A DNA stretch of 64,000 nt from Oribacterium sp. KHPX15 (GCF_900107835.1 NZ_FNRG01000016.1:25956-89955), one strand, 5' to 3'. Numbered from the stretch's first letter, positions 54,653-63,359 are shown. The notes: generated by a model from the letters alone, not told the origin. Numbers and translations are program-made.

Positions 54653-56836
54653 TTACTCTCCGGTTGCTCCGGGTAGATTTAAAGGATCTGATGATATAAG
54701 AAGACTCAGTTCTTTATAAAGATCCTCCAGAGTTATATGACGGTCAAAATATCCGTTGTTAAGATACCACTCAAACTCAGTCAGTTTTTCCTGACTCGTC
54801 AGTATAAGTCTTATTTCCGGGTTAAGACTTCTTATGATATTCAGGGTTTCAACTCCGTTCATTATAGGAGTGTGATAAGAAGAAATGACCATTCCGAAAT
54901 AATGCTTATTTCTCTGGATAATAGATATGACCGCAGCCGGATGATCGAAATATTCTATCAGGTATTTACTGCCTTTGAATATCTCATCAATTCTTTTAAG
55001 GTTCATGCGTTTATTGTAAATTATAGCGATACGCCTGATAGCTGCCAGCCTGTTGAGAGTCTTAGCCTGTTCATATTCCTTAACAGGGAAATGAATGGTA
55101 AAGGTTGTGCCTTTATTGCTGCTCTTTACATTCATCCTTCCTCCCATGGAAGTAACAGTATTCCTCACTACCGAAAGACCAAGACCTGTACCCTGTCTGC
55201 TGCCCTTGGTAGTGTAGAAGGGCTCGTAAATCCTTTCGATGGTTTCATTCGGTATTCCGCATCCGGTATCCGACACCGTCAGGATTGCCTCATCAGTTTC
55301 TTTTTTCAAAGTCACCCTGAGTAATCTCTCTTCAGAATTTTCCATGGCATCGAAAGCATTTTTACAAAGATTAAGCAAAATATGCTCAATGCTTCCGTTT
55401 CTGCCATAGAGATGAATGTCTTCATCCGTGATCTCACTTTCAAATTTTATCTTGTGGGGTGTCAGACGTTTCACCATATTCACAGCTTTTTCGGTCTCAT
55501 CCCGCAGATCCATGTAATTGAGCTTTGCCCCGGTATCCTGTCTCGCAAAACTGAGAAGATCAGTAGATAACTGCTTTGCCTGATCGAGAGATGTAGACAT
55601 TTGCTTCAAAAGCTCATGATTTTCTTCAGAAATATCCGGGTCCGACTCAAGGAGATCTACGTAGACCATTACCGGTGTCAGGAAATTGTTAAACTCATGA
55701 GCGATATGGCTGGACATCATTCCAAGTGACTGTATCCTTTGATAGTTTCTTATTTCGTCACTTTGCTTCTGAATCATCTCCATGCCGCTGTTAATTTCAC
55801 GGAGATAATTTATCTCTCTGTTTTGTCTTATGATGTTCATAACCACCGCCGTTCCGATGATGGCTATCATAAACATAATAAGCGTAATGATAAGGAAAAT
55901 TGAGAGAAATTGATTTAAGGGCTGAGACAAAACCTCCATGGGAAGAATGGCCGTAACTGTCCACTCTTCGTTCTGGATATATAATTTTGTAAATGCTCCG
56001 ATAACGGTTTCGGGATTTATTACTTCATTATCCCTTGTATAGATATTAATTACATCAAATCCTTCCGCATCTCTTTTCTGAATACTGTTCCACCGGAACA
56101 TGTCGTCAAAAGCAGTTGGATCTCCGGTAGTATTTTCATATATCGATTGAAAGCCGGTGGTCCCTATCTCTTCCTTTACGGGATGCATGATTATTGTGTT
56201 CTCTGTATCCTTAATGTAGATATATCCGCCTCCGTTTATACGCACAGGTTTAATGATTCTGTTATAGATTTCAGTCAAATCCAACGCATAAACAGCCGTG
56301 TAAGGATTACCGGAAACGCGTATTGATTTCTTTAAATACAAGGCAAATTCGCCTTCTTTAGGGTCATAGTTTTTTCCTACAATTTCAGCTCTGTAGTTTT
56401 TTTCAAGACTGTATTTTTTTGCTCCGCTTATCAATCGGTCTTCTCGATAGGAGTCCCTTCCTCCGGGCATGACGAGATCCACGATATTAGAATTCTTATC
56501 TATAAGAACATACCCTTTGTAAAGCGGAAAACTGTCATCAAGAAGGTATTTGTTTCTATCATGCACTTCGGAAAGATCATTGCACTCTTTGGAAAAAGTT
56601 ACGTCTATCTTGTCTCTTTCCTGATTAAGGAAGTTATTGAGGTTGTCACCCACGATACGGGCTATGGAAAGAAGCTCTGTCTCCTGCTGCTTTATAAGAA
56701 CATTGCTGTAAGTCTGAAAACTGTTGTAATCAAAATACAGGATAATGATCACAAGGATGAGAGCTATGACAAGTCCCGATTTTTGCACGATGTCCGCAAA
56801 AGGCATATTGTTTTTTCTGGATGAATTAGTATTCAT
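54653..56836 (-). CDS. Membrane sensor histidine kinase with degenerate C-terminal receiver
   Basis: 727 aa. Helix near 21-34, outside dCache-type sensor (40-300), helix near 309-334, coiled-coil linker, dimerisation domain with His380 in SHIAHEFNNFLTP, ATPase domain with N-box LNLCKNAFDAM, DTGCGIP and GTGLGLSVV, then a receiver-like domain (601-720). In that last domain the phospho-acceptor Asp is replaced (Ser653 in VISSYHTPIMNG) and the acidic pair is absent. It probably signals to the OmpR-type regulator at 50590 on binding a tricarboxylate outside. Confidence 0.9.
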   Translation of the reverse strand: MNTNSSRKNNMPFADIVQKSGLVIALILVIIILYFDYNSFQTYSNVLIKQQETELLSIARIVGDNLNNFLNQERDKIDVTFSKECNDLSEVHDRNKYLLDDSFPLYKGYVLIDKNSNIVDLVMPGGRDSYREDRLISGAKKYSLEKNYRAEIVGKNYDPKEGEFALYLKKSIRVSGNPYTAVYALDLTEIYNRIIKPVRINGGGYIYIKDTENTIIMHPVKEEIGTTGFQSIYENTTGDPTAFDDMFRWNSIQKRDAEGFDVINIYTRDNEVINPETVIGAFTKLYIQNEEWTVTAILPMEVLSQPLNQFLSIFLIITLIMFMIAIIGTAVVMNIIRQNREINYLREINSGMEMIQKQSDEIRNYQRIQSLGMMSSHIAHEFNNFLTPVMVYVDLLESDPDISEENHELLKQMSTSLDQAKQLSTDLLSFARQDTGAKLNYMDLRDETEKAVNMVKRLTPHKIKFESEITDEDIHLYGRNGSIEHILLNLCKNAFDAMENSEERLLRVTLKKETDEAILTVSDTGCGIPNETIERIYEPFYTTKGSRQGTGLGLSVVRNTVTSMGGRMNVKSSNKGTTFTIHFPVKEYEQAKTLNRLAAIRRIAIIYNKRMNLKRIDEIFKGSKYLIEYFDHPAAVISIIQRNKHYFGMVISSYHTPIMNGVETLNIIRSLNPEIRLILTSQEKLTEFEWYLNNGYFDRHITLEDLYKELSLLISSDPLNLPGATGE

Positions 56837-56921
56837 AAATATACATTTTCCTTAATATAATTATCTTTTTCCTATTCCATTATATGTTGTGTGCTCTCAA
56901 AAACACAATAATATACGAGAG

Positions 56922-56940
56922 TGACAGTCTTATCACAAAA
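56922..56940. promoter_or_regulatory. Shared motif, kinase promoter
   Basis: TGACAGTCTTATCACAAAA, matching the tctC promoter motif in 16 of 19 positions and at nearly the same distance from the start codon. It abuts the terminator of the next gene. Confidence 0.6.
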
Positions 56941-56969
56941 AATCGAGCAGGAGGAAAAATTCCTCCTGC
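56936..56969 (-). terminator. Terminator of the isocitrate-dehydrogenase-like gene
   Basis: GCAGGAGGAA and TTCCTCCTGC arms with CGATTTTTTGTG on the minus strand. Confidence 0.85.
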
Positions 56970-57043
56970 CCGGTTTATTCGTTGTATTTTGTTGGAGTCT
57001 CGGGAGTTCTGTACCCCTTTTTCGAATGAAAAGTTCTGAAAAC

Positions 57044-58087
57044 TCAGGCTGCCATTGCGATCAGCTTATTGATCTCGCTGATCAGCGCATCTGTATACTC
57101 TGTTGTACTTGCATTTCCGCCGATATCCTTTGTAGTATGAACACCTGCGTTCATAACATTGCTGATAGCAGTCTTAATAAGATCTGCGTAATCACTTAAT
57201 CCGATATGATCAAGCATCATGCATGCTGACCAAAGGAATGCTGTAGGGTTAGCGATATTCTTTCCTGCGATATCAGGAGCTGATCCGTGAACCGCTTCAA
57301 ACATTGCCATATCTGTTCCTACATTTGCTGAAGGCATGAGTGCTACGCCACCGATGAGACCTGAAGTAAGGTCTGTAAGGATATCTCCGTAAAGGTTCTC
57401 AGTTACAAGAACGTCAAACTTTGTAGGATCAAGAACCAGGTTCATGGCACATGCATCAACGATCATGTTGTCTGCAATGATGTCCGGATAATCCTTGGCA
57501 ACATCTTCAAATACGTGAAGGAAAAGTCCGTCTGTAAGCTTCATGATGTTAGCCTTGTGTATGCAGGTTACCTTCTTACGACCGTTAGCTCTTGCATATT
57601 CAAATGCTGAGCGGCAGATCCTCTCGGACTTATCTTTTGTGATAACCTTGATGCTGTGCATCTCATTGTCGGAAATCTTCTCTTCGATTCCTGCGTAAAG
57701 GTCTTCTGTATTCTCACGGAATGTTACGATATCTGTGTTAGGGAATGGTGTAGCAACTGCCGGATTTGACTTTGCAGGTCTGAAGTTTGCATAAAGATCA
57801 TACTTCTTTCTCATGGTTACGTTCAGTGAACGGAATCCCTTTCCAACCGGTGTTGTGATAGGGCTCTTTAAAAGAACCTTTGTCTTCTCGAAGGATGCAA
57901 ATGCCTCGTCCGGGATGAGCTTGCCGTTTCTGTTGTACTCTGCTTCACCGACATTGTATATATCAAACTTAACGGGAACATGAGCAGCCTGGAATACTGC
58001 AAATACTGAATCCGAAATCTCAGGTCCGATACCGTCGCCCATAAAGAATGTTACTGTCTTCATTGCCTTATCATCTGTTGCTCTCAT
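57044..58087 (-). CDS. Isocitrate/isopropylmalate dehydrogenase family protein
   Basis: 347 aa beta-decarboxylating dehydrogenase: FFMGDGIGPEISD, LNVTMRKKYDLYANFRP, VTFRENTEDLYAGIE, the Mg-binding VTENLYGDILTDL and EAVHGSAPDIAGKNIANP. ENTEDLY(A)GIE is the isocitrate-type substrate loop, so isocitrate to 2-oxoglutarate and CO2 is more likely than isopropylmalate oxidation; the short length suggests the NAD-linked type (inference). GGGAGG 5 bp before ATG fixes the start. It sits between an aconitase and the transporter genes, so it would draw off isocitrate for glutamate formation. Confidence 0.88.
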   Translation of the reverse strand: MRATDDKAMKTVTFFMGDGIGPEISDSVFAVFQAAHVPVKFDIYNVGEAEYNRNGKLIPDEAFASFEKTKVLLKSPITTPVGKGFRSLNVTMRKKYDLYANFRPAKSNPAVATPFPNTDIVTFRENTEDLYAGIEEKISDNEMHSIKVITKDKSERICRSAFEYARANGRKKVTCIHKANIMKLTDGLFLHVFEDVAKDYPDIIADNMIVDACAMNLVLDPTKFDVLVTENLYGDILTDLTSGLIGGVALMPSANVGTDMAMFEAVHGSAPDIAGKNIANPTAFLWSACMMLDHIGLSDYADLIKTAISNVMNAGVHTTKDIGGNASTTEYTDALISEINKLIAMAA

Positions 58088-58447
58088 AGTTTACCTCCCG
58101 CCCCAATGCTTTAGTATTTTGTCATTTTATCGGGTCTTGAATCATTTATATTTGTATCTCGTCTTTAAATGAATTGAAGACTCAACTTTGACTTCGTGGA
58201 TTATTTAGGACTTGTTTGTTGTGTCCTTTTTCTTATGTGTCTAATGATATACCTCCTTTAAGGACATGTCAAGCGTGTCCTTTATTATTTTTTGGAATGA
58301 GTTATATAACCTGGGAGTTGTTATTCATTATGAAATGGGTCAGAAAATGCAAGGGACGGTTCTCTGGCGAGAATCGTCCCCACTTGTTTTATTGTATCAA
58401 ATGGATGTCAGTTGATTATGTCCTAAACTTATAAATCGAATGAGATA
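58088..58447. other. Intergenic region with hairpins
   Basis: 360 bp, no gene seen. AAGGACA..TGTCCTT (58259-58281) and GGGACGGTTCTC..GAGAATCGTCCC (58353-58380) hairpins are present. The stretch at 58333-58356 repeats the one at 15750-15773 (AAATGGG[A/T]CAGAAAATG core). It must contain the promoter of the dehydrogenase gene, not resolved. Confidence 0.6.
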
Positions 58448-60715
58448 TTAATTTCCTTTATAATGATTAATCAAGCAACCTGCCAAAAGTATGTTTCTTT
58501 CCTCTTCAGTTAATACGTCCAGTGTTGCTTTTATGGTCTTTATGACATAGCTTTTGATTTCACTGAGGTCTAGGTTTATTACGTCTTTTTCTGTATAGAT
58601 GTCGAATTTTTCATTCAGTATTAGTATCTCAACTTCGTTCCGACCGCAGCTCAGTATTTCTTTTATGTCCGAAATAAAGAGATATGTTCCGACGGGTATG
58701 TCCAGAGGTTCTTCAGTACGAAGTGGCAGGATACCCCAGTTGATCAGGTTGCTTCTGTAGCGTTTTGTTGAGTATTCGTTGGCCAGGTTGGCAAATCCTC
58801 CGAGGACTTTCTGGCAGGAGGCTGCCTGTTCGCGGCTGGAGCCGTCTCCTATCTGATCGGAGATCATGATGGAGCCAAGGGTTATATTGCCGGCTTTGCT
58901 GTCAAGGTTTAAAGCTGCTTCTATCATTCTAAGGGCTTTTGCTCTGCCAACATAATCAGGGTCTCTGGAAATCATGGTGAAGCCGGATATCTTTTCCGGG
59001 TTAGATCTGTAAGAGCTGGCTTCTCCGGAAGGGATAAGTTCATCTGTTGTGACAGATCCTTTATAGGATCCTGCAACTTTCAGAAGGATATGATCCTTAA
59101 GCGGTGCCATCTCCGGCCAGTCGGCGATATTAGGTCCTTTAACCAGTTCTTCTGAAGGATTCTCGTGTCCGTAATTATCAAATACCTGTTTTTCGTATAT
59201 CTTTTTGTTGAATGTGTGCTTAAGTTCACGATATTCAACGTCAGTAAGCTCATCCGCTCCGGTAAGTTTTCCACCGTTTCTTACTGTTGCGGCTATAGAA
59301 CGCGCATCCATAAGGCAGACTGCAGCCATCTGTCCCTGTCCGGGTTTGCTGCCTTCTCTGTTCGGGTAATTACGTGTTACATGTCTTATTGAAATCTGAT
59401 TGTCAGCAGGTGCGTCGGTTACACCGAAACATGGTCCGCATATGCAGGGGCGCATGGTCACGCCCGAGACTGCAAGTTCTGAGCCTATTCCTTTCGTCAT
59501 CAGATCTTCCATTACCGGGAGGGACGCAGGATTCACATGGAGATTCAGTTTATTCCCTCGGATTCCGTAGATATCCCCATCACTACCTGATTTCAAAATG
59601 TCCGCAACTGCCACAATATTCTCGAAAAGACCGCCTGCACAGCCTGATACCAATGCCTGATCCGGATAAAATTCTCCCTCTTTCATATGGTTCATGATTA
59701 TAAAGGGTTCGCCATGATCACCTTTTATCCTGTTGCCTTCTGCTTCAATCTCTTTCAATATATTTGCCATGTCAGTCTTGAATTCACGTATAGGCATAGC
59801 GTGTGATGGATGGAAAGGCAATGCGATCATGGGCTCAACATTATCCATGTCTATTTCGATGAACTTATCATAGTAGGCACCTTCTTCGGTTCGGAGGCAC
59901 TTATACTCCCTATCCCTTCCATGCTCAGCCAGGTATTGTTCTGTCTTCTCATCTGTTTCCCAAACAGAACTAAGAGCCGCAGATTCAGTTGTCATAACAT
60001 CGATGCCCATTCGGAATTCCATCGACAGATTGGCTATACCGGGGCCAACAAACTCAAGAACATTATTTTTGCTGAATCCATTGGCAAATGTTTTTGAAAT
60101 CAGAGCAAGCGCCACATCCATAGGGCCCACACCCGGCTTAGGTTTACCCATGAGCTTTATGCCTACGACTTTCGGATAAGCTATATCGTAAGTCTGTCCA
60201 ACCAGCTGTTTTACGAGTTCTCCTCCGCCTTCTCCGATACCCATTGTACCGAGGGCGCCGTATCTGGTATGGGAGTCTGAACCCAGGATCATCTTTTCCC
60301 CACCCGCCATCATTTCACGCATATACTGATGCAGTACTCCTCTGTATGGCGGAAGGAAAATGCCTCCGTATTTCTTTGCATTTGATAATCCAAATGCATG
60401 ATCGTCCTCAAGTATGGTTCCGCCAACAGAACACAAAGTATTATGGCAATTGGATAATACATATGGCACGGGAAATTTTTTAAGTCCTGAAGCTTTAGCC
60501 GTCTGCAGAATATTTACATAGTTGTTATCAGGAGAAACCATGCAATCAAACTTTAATTTTAACTGCTTCATATTTCCGCTGTGGTTATGTTTTTCCAGAA
60601 TCCTGTAAGACATGGTTTTCTTGCGGCCTTCCTCAATTCTTCTTACATCATCCCCGGCAGAAACCACATTATATGCATCATCCAAAAAACCCCCATGCTC
60701 TGTTAATTTAACCAT
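58448..60715 (-). CDS. Aconitase-family hydratase, YbhJ-like (copy 2)
   Basis: 755 aa, paralogue of the enzyme at 44115-46409. [4Fe-4S] ligands Cys359 (SGCAGG) and Cys426/Cys429 (ICGPCFG), plus [19 protein letters not shown] and [15 protein letters not shown], are all kept, so it should be active. Differences cluster in the N-terminus and around residues 330-400 and the C-terminus, where substrate choice may differ. It has the same promoter block as copy 1 and citD, and a LysR-type palindrome before it. Confidence 0.88.
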   Translation of the reverse strand: MVKLTEHGGFLDDAYNVVSAGDDVRRIEEGRKKTMSYRILEKHNHSGNMKQLKLKFDCMVSPDNNYVNILQTAKASGLKKFPVPYVLSNCHNTLCSVGGTILEDDHAFGLSNAKKYGGIFLPPYRGVLHQYMREMMAGGEKMILGSDSHTRYGALGTMGIGEGGGELVKQLVGQTYDIAYPKVVGIKLMGKPKPGVGPMDVALALISKTFANGFSKNNVLEFVGPGIANLSMEFRMGIDVMTTESAALSSVWETDEKTEQYLAEHGRDREYKCLRTEEGAYYDKFIEIDMDNVEPMIALPFHPSHAMPIREFKTDMANILKEIEAEGNRIKGDHGEPFIIMNHMKEGEFYPDQALVSGCAGGLFENIVAVADILKSGSDGDIYGIRGNKLNLHVNPASLPVMEDLMTKGIGSELAVSGVTMRPCICGPCFGVTDAPADNQISIRHVTRNYPNREGSKPGQGQMAAVCLMDARSIAATVRNGGKLTGADELTDVEYRELKHTFNKKIYEKQVFDNYGHENPSEELVKGPNIADWPEMAPLKDHILLKVAGSYKGSVTTDELIPSGEASSYRSNPEKISGFTMISRDPDYVGRAKALRMIEAALNLDSKAGNITLGSIMISDQIGDGSSREQAASCQKVLGGFANLANEYSTKRYRSNLINWGILPLRTEEPLDIPVGTYLFISDIKEILSCGRNEVEILILNEKFDIYTEKDVINLDLSEIKSYVIKTIKATLDVLTEEERNILLAGCLINHYKGN

Positions 60716-60807
60716 ATCCCGCTCCTCCTATATAAGCATATGCTTCTCGTTATAGTCTTCTACAAATATATCAACCTATTTGAATAATAATTTCCAAGTA
60801 CAAAAAC

Positions 60808-60845
60808 AGCATCTTTATAACCTTTGATTCGATTATAAAGATGCT
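60808..60845. promoter_or_regulatory. LysR-type palindrome before aconitase 2
   Basis: AGCATCTTTATAA and TTATAAAGATGCT, perfect 13-bp arms with 12 bp between; the centre ATTCGAT also occurs in the centre of the palindrome at 49549-49584. Confidence 0.7.
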
Positions 60846-60854
60846 ATACTCATA

Positions 60855-60899
60855 AGTAAAATATATGGAATTATATGGTTTTTATATAGAGTTTTCTAT
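60855..60899 (-). promoter_or_regulatory. Conserved promoter block, aconitase 2
   Basis: AGTAAAATATATGG at 60855 and the box ATAGAGTTTTCTAT (60886-60899), closely matching the citD block. Confidence 0.65.
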
Positions 60900-61025
60900 C
60901 TGGTTCCAATTATTCTCTTTTCAAATACCTTTTGTTTTCATCATATTTATCAAGCCAAATAATCTGCATCCGAGTGCCAGATTACACGGCAAAAACGGCG
61001 TCATTGTATAAGATAGATTTACCTG

Positions 61026-61961
61026 TCATCTGTGAACAGCCTTGTCAGCAAATGCTTCCTTCATGGTTTTTATAAGTGCTCGTTCTGCCTCGTCAAGATA
61101 AATTCCATCTTTATATACCACATTTACATCCCAGGAATCTTCTTCATCACTAAAATTGTAGACATTGAAATCCGGATTTTTAAAAGGCTCAATTGCTCTC
61201 TCCGGCACAATAGTTATGCCAAGTCCTGAACTAGCAAGTTGAGTAGCTGATATACAGCTGGATACCTCCATAACTTCCTTTGGTATGAAATCAAACCTCT
61301 TAAAGATTGCGTCAACTTTTCTCCTGATATACTGTCCTCTCTTCAAAATAATAAATGGAAGCTCCGATAATTTTTTAAAATCAACTCGAGGATATGCTCC
61401 CTCTGATGAAGAATCTTTTATCAATTCTGAAGCAATCATATCTTTTGAAGTAACAAGAAAAAGCCTCTCTGTATAAATGTATTCTGTTCTGACCCCAGGC
61501 GGTAAATGATCATCACCTCCCGGCAAAACACAAAAAGCTATTTTGTCATTCATCAGATTGTTTATGATTTCTTCCGATTTTGACTCCTGAAGATATATTT
61601 CTACATTTGGATATATCTCTCTGAATCTGCCTATAACCTTAGGAAGCATATATCCCGCTCTTTCGGTGGGTATACCAATATTTATACGTCCCTTTTGACC
61701 GTGACCTATGTCAGATAACTCACGTCTCAAATTATCCTTCAAAACAAGTATCTGCCTTGCGGTTTTTACGTATCTTTCCCCGGCATAAGTAAGGCTTATA
61801 GGATTTGTTTTTCTGTCAAACAGTTTCACTCCCATGTCTTCTTCAACCTTGGAAATTATATAGCTTAAGGAAGGCTGGGATATATAAAGTCTTTTTGCAG
61901 CTTCCGTAACAGAACGATAATCTGCAACTGCGGTGATATATGTCAATTCTCTGAAATCCAT
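61026..61961 (-). CDS. LysR-family regulator (2)
   Basis: 311 aa. HTH: MDFRELTYITAVADYRSVTEAAKRLYISQPSLSYIISKV; effector domain begins GRINIGIPTERAGYMLPKV. It resembles LysR (1) in length and layout and in its effector domain opening (INIGIPTERAGYMLP versus LNVGFPAMRGTYMLP), suggesting a duplicate. The ATG at 61961 has GAGGAG 10 bp upstream. It lies between the second PrpF-like and second aconitase genes, all on the same strand. Confidence 0.92.
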   Translation of the reverse strand: MDFRELTYITAVADYRSVTEAAKRLYISQPSLSYIISKVEEDMGVKLFDRKTNPISLTYAGERYVKTARQILVLKDNLRRELSDIGHGQKGRINIGIPTERAGYMLPKVIGRFREIYPNVEIYLQESKSEEIINNLMNDKIAFCVLPGGDDHLPPGVRTEYIYTERLFLVTSKDMIASELIKDSSSEGAYPRVDFKKLSELPFIILKRGQYIRRKVDAIFKRFDFIPKEVMEVSSCISATQLASSGLGITIVPERAIEPFKNPDFNVYNFSDEEDSWDVNVVYKDGIYLDEAERALIKTMKEAFADKAVHR

Positions 61962-62143
61962 AGAATATCTTCTCCTCATGAAATATGTGCCGTCAGAAAT
62001 AAACAAAGCTGCATGACTGGTATATAAAGAAAGACTAAACTTCTCTTAGAATCGCTGGTTCTTATTTTAGAATAGATAATAGAAGATATCTATAGATTAT
62101 ATGCTAATAAATATAATATTTTGATGTGTCCGCTAAAAGTTTA

Positions 62144-62196
62144 GCCGAGACATTCAATATGGCTGAAGCCTGCGTTCAGCCTATGATTGTCTCGGC
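62144..62196 (-). terminator. Terminator-like long hairpin after second PrpF-like gene
   Basis: GCCGAGACA..TGTCTCGGC with an inner GGCTGAA/TTCAGCC stem, and a T-rich minus-strand continuation, 14 bp after the stop. Confidence 0.75.
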
Positions 62197-62210
62197 AAAG
62201 TCATAGCATA

Positions 62211-63359
62211 TTAATTTCTTATATAAACATAACCGTCCATGATACGTCTTGCAGTTCTCTGGACAGCCACACCCGGCACTTTATAACCGGCCGGATCATT
62301 TCCCTCTTTTATTACAGTTGGGACCATGGTCATAATTCCGCTTGGGTGACCGATACGAACAGTATTCTGCCCGTCTTTTACAGGAGCTATTTTATTTACG
62401 ATAGTTCCTTCTAAGAAAGCAGCAGTTGATACAGAACTTGCGGCAGTAAGCGGTATTGCTTTATGACATTTAAAAACAGAAATCACTCTGGCACAGATAT
62501 CCATTTTTGAAGCGTCAACATTTTTTTCTTCCATGTCTTTAAAGCTTTTAGGTACAGTTACGAATCCAACTTTTGGAACACCGGGCTGATTATCTGTTGC
62601 TTCTTTAAGATCTTTTGCAAAGCCCATCATCACACAAGCAGTCCCACGAATTTTCTCCAAGGTTTCCATTACGTCTTTATTTGAGTTAATTTCTTCCGGA
62701 AGTTCTGTTCCTTTCATGCCCAGATCTTCAGCTTTTACAAGTACAATAGGATTTGATACATCAATTATGGTTGATTCGATTTTTCCAAAACCCTGAATAT
62801 CCAAAACATCCACTACATTACCGGTAGGTAGAAGCTTTCCTGTTTTTGCACCTGCAGGATTCAAAAAATCAACTTTTAATTCAGCAGCAGTTCCGTCTAC
62901 ACCGGCTATTTCGCAATCTCCATCCTGTGCAAAGTTATGAGTTTCGGGATCAATAGGAACATCAACATTGATATACTTGTCAGTGTTCTTATTAAGCATT
63001 CGAACTGTAGTAACCGGTTCCTTAATTTCAACCATACCTTCTTCAACGCAGAATGCAGGAACAGCAGCAGTCATGTTTCCACAATTAGATTTATAATCGA
63101 CCTGGCGTTTTCCAACAATGACTTGTCCAACCAGATATTCAATGTCTACATCTTTTTCTTCGGATTTCCAGATTATAACGATCTTATTGTTTGACGATAC
63201 AGTTCCTCCCATACCATCAATCTGTTTAGGATCAGGGCTTCCCATTACCTCAAGGAAGATATCATCCCATTCAGCTCTGTCAGACGGAAGATCCTCTTTC
63301 TTAAAAAGACATCCCTTAGACGTACCACCACGCATAAATACAGTCTTAAATTTCCTCAT
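62211..63359 (-). CDS. PrpF-family isomerase (copy 2)
   Basis: 382 aa, paralogue of the protein at 48223-49386. RGGTSKGCLFK, GSPDPKQIDGMGG, Lys59 (NNKIVII) and Cys93 (YKSNCGN) keep the PrpF active site. Probably a (trans-)aconitate or methylaconitate isomerase. TAGGAGAAACTAT before ATG. Genes: followed by lysR (2) and aconitase 2, giving a second isomerase-hydratase pair. Confidence 0.88.
   Translation of the reverse strand: MRKFKTVFMRGGTSKGCLFKKEDLPSDRAEWDDIFLEVMGSPDPKQIDGMGGTVSSNNKIVIIWKSEEKDVDIEYLVGQVIVGKRQVDYKSNCGNMTAAVPAFCVEEGMVEIKEPVTTVRMLNKNTDKYINVDVPIDPETHNFAQDGDCEIAGVDGTAAELKVDFLNPAGAKTGKLLPTGNVVDVLDIQGFGKIESTIIDVSNPIVLVKAEDLGMKGTELPEEINSNKDVMETLEKIRGTACVMMGFAKDLKEATDNQPGVPKVGFVTVPKSFKDMEEKNVDASKMDICARVISVFKCHKAIPLTAASSVSTAAFLEGTIVNKIAPVKDGQNTVRIGHPSGIMTMVPTVIKEGNDPAGYKVPGVAVQRTARRIMDGYVYIRN

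Larger units (their letters stand above)
60716..61025. promoter_or_regulatory. Control region of the second aconitase gene
   Basis: 310 bp between the aconitase start and the end of lysR (2). Contains the palindrome at 60808-60845 and the conserved block at 60855-60899; otherwise AT-rich without a gene. Confidence 0.65.

Noticed and set aside
42442..63359. Methylcitrate (propionate) cycle
   Set aside because: PrpF and aconitase-family pairs recall prpF/acnD, but no methylcitrate synthase, methylisocitrate lyase or PrpR is present, while citrate lyase is complete. A tricarboxylate pathway explains the set better.
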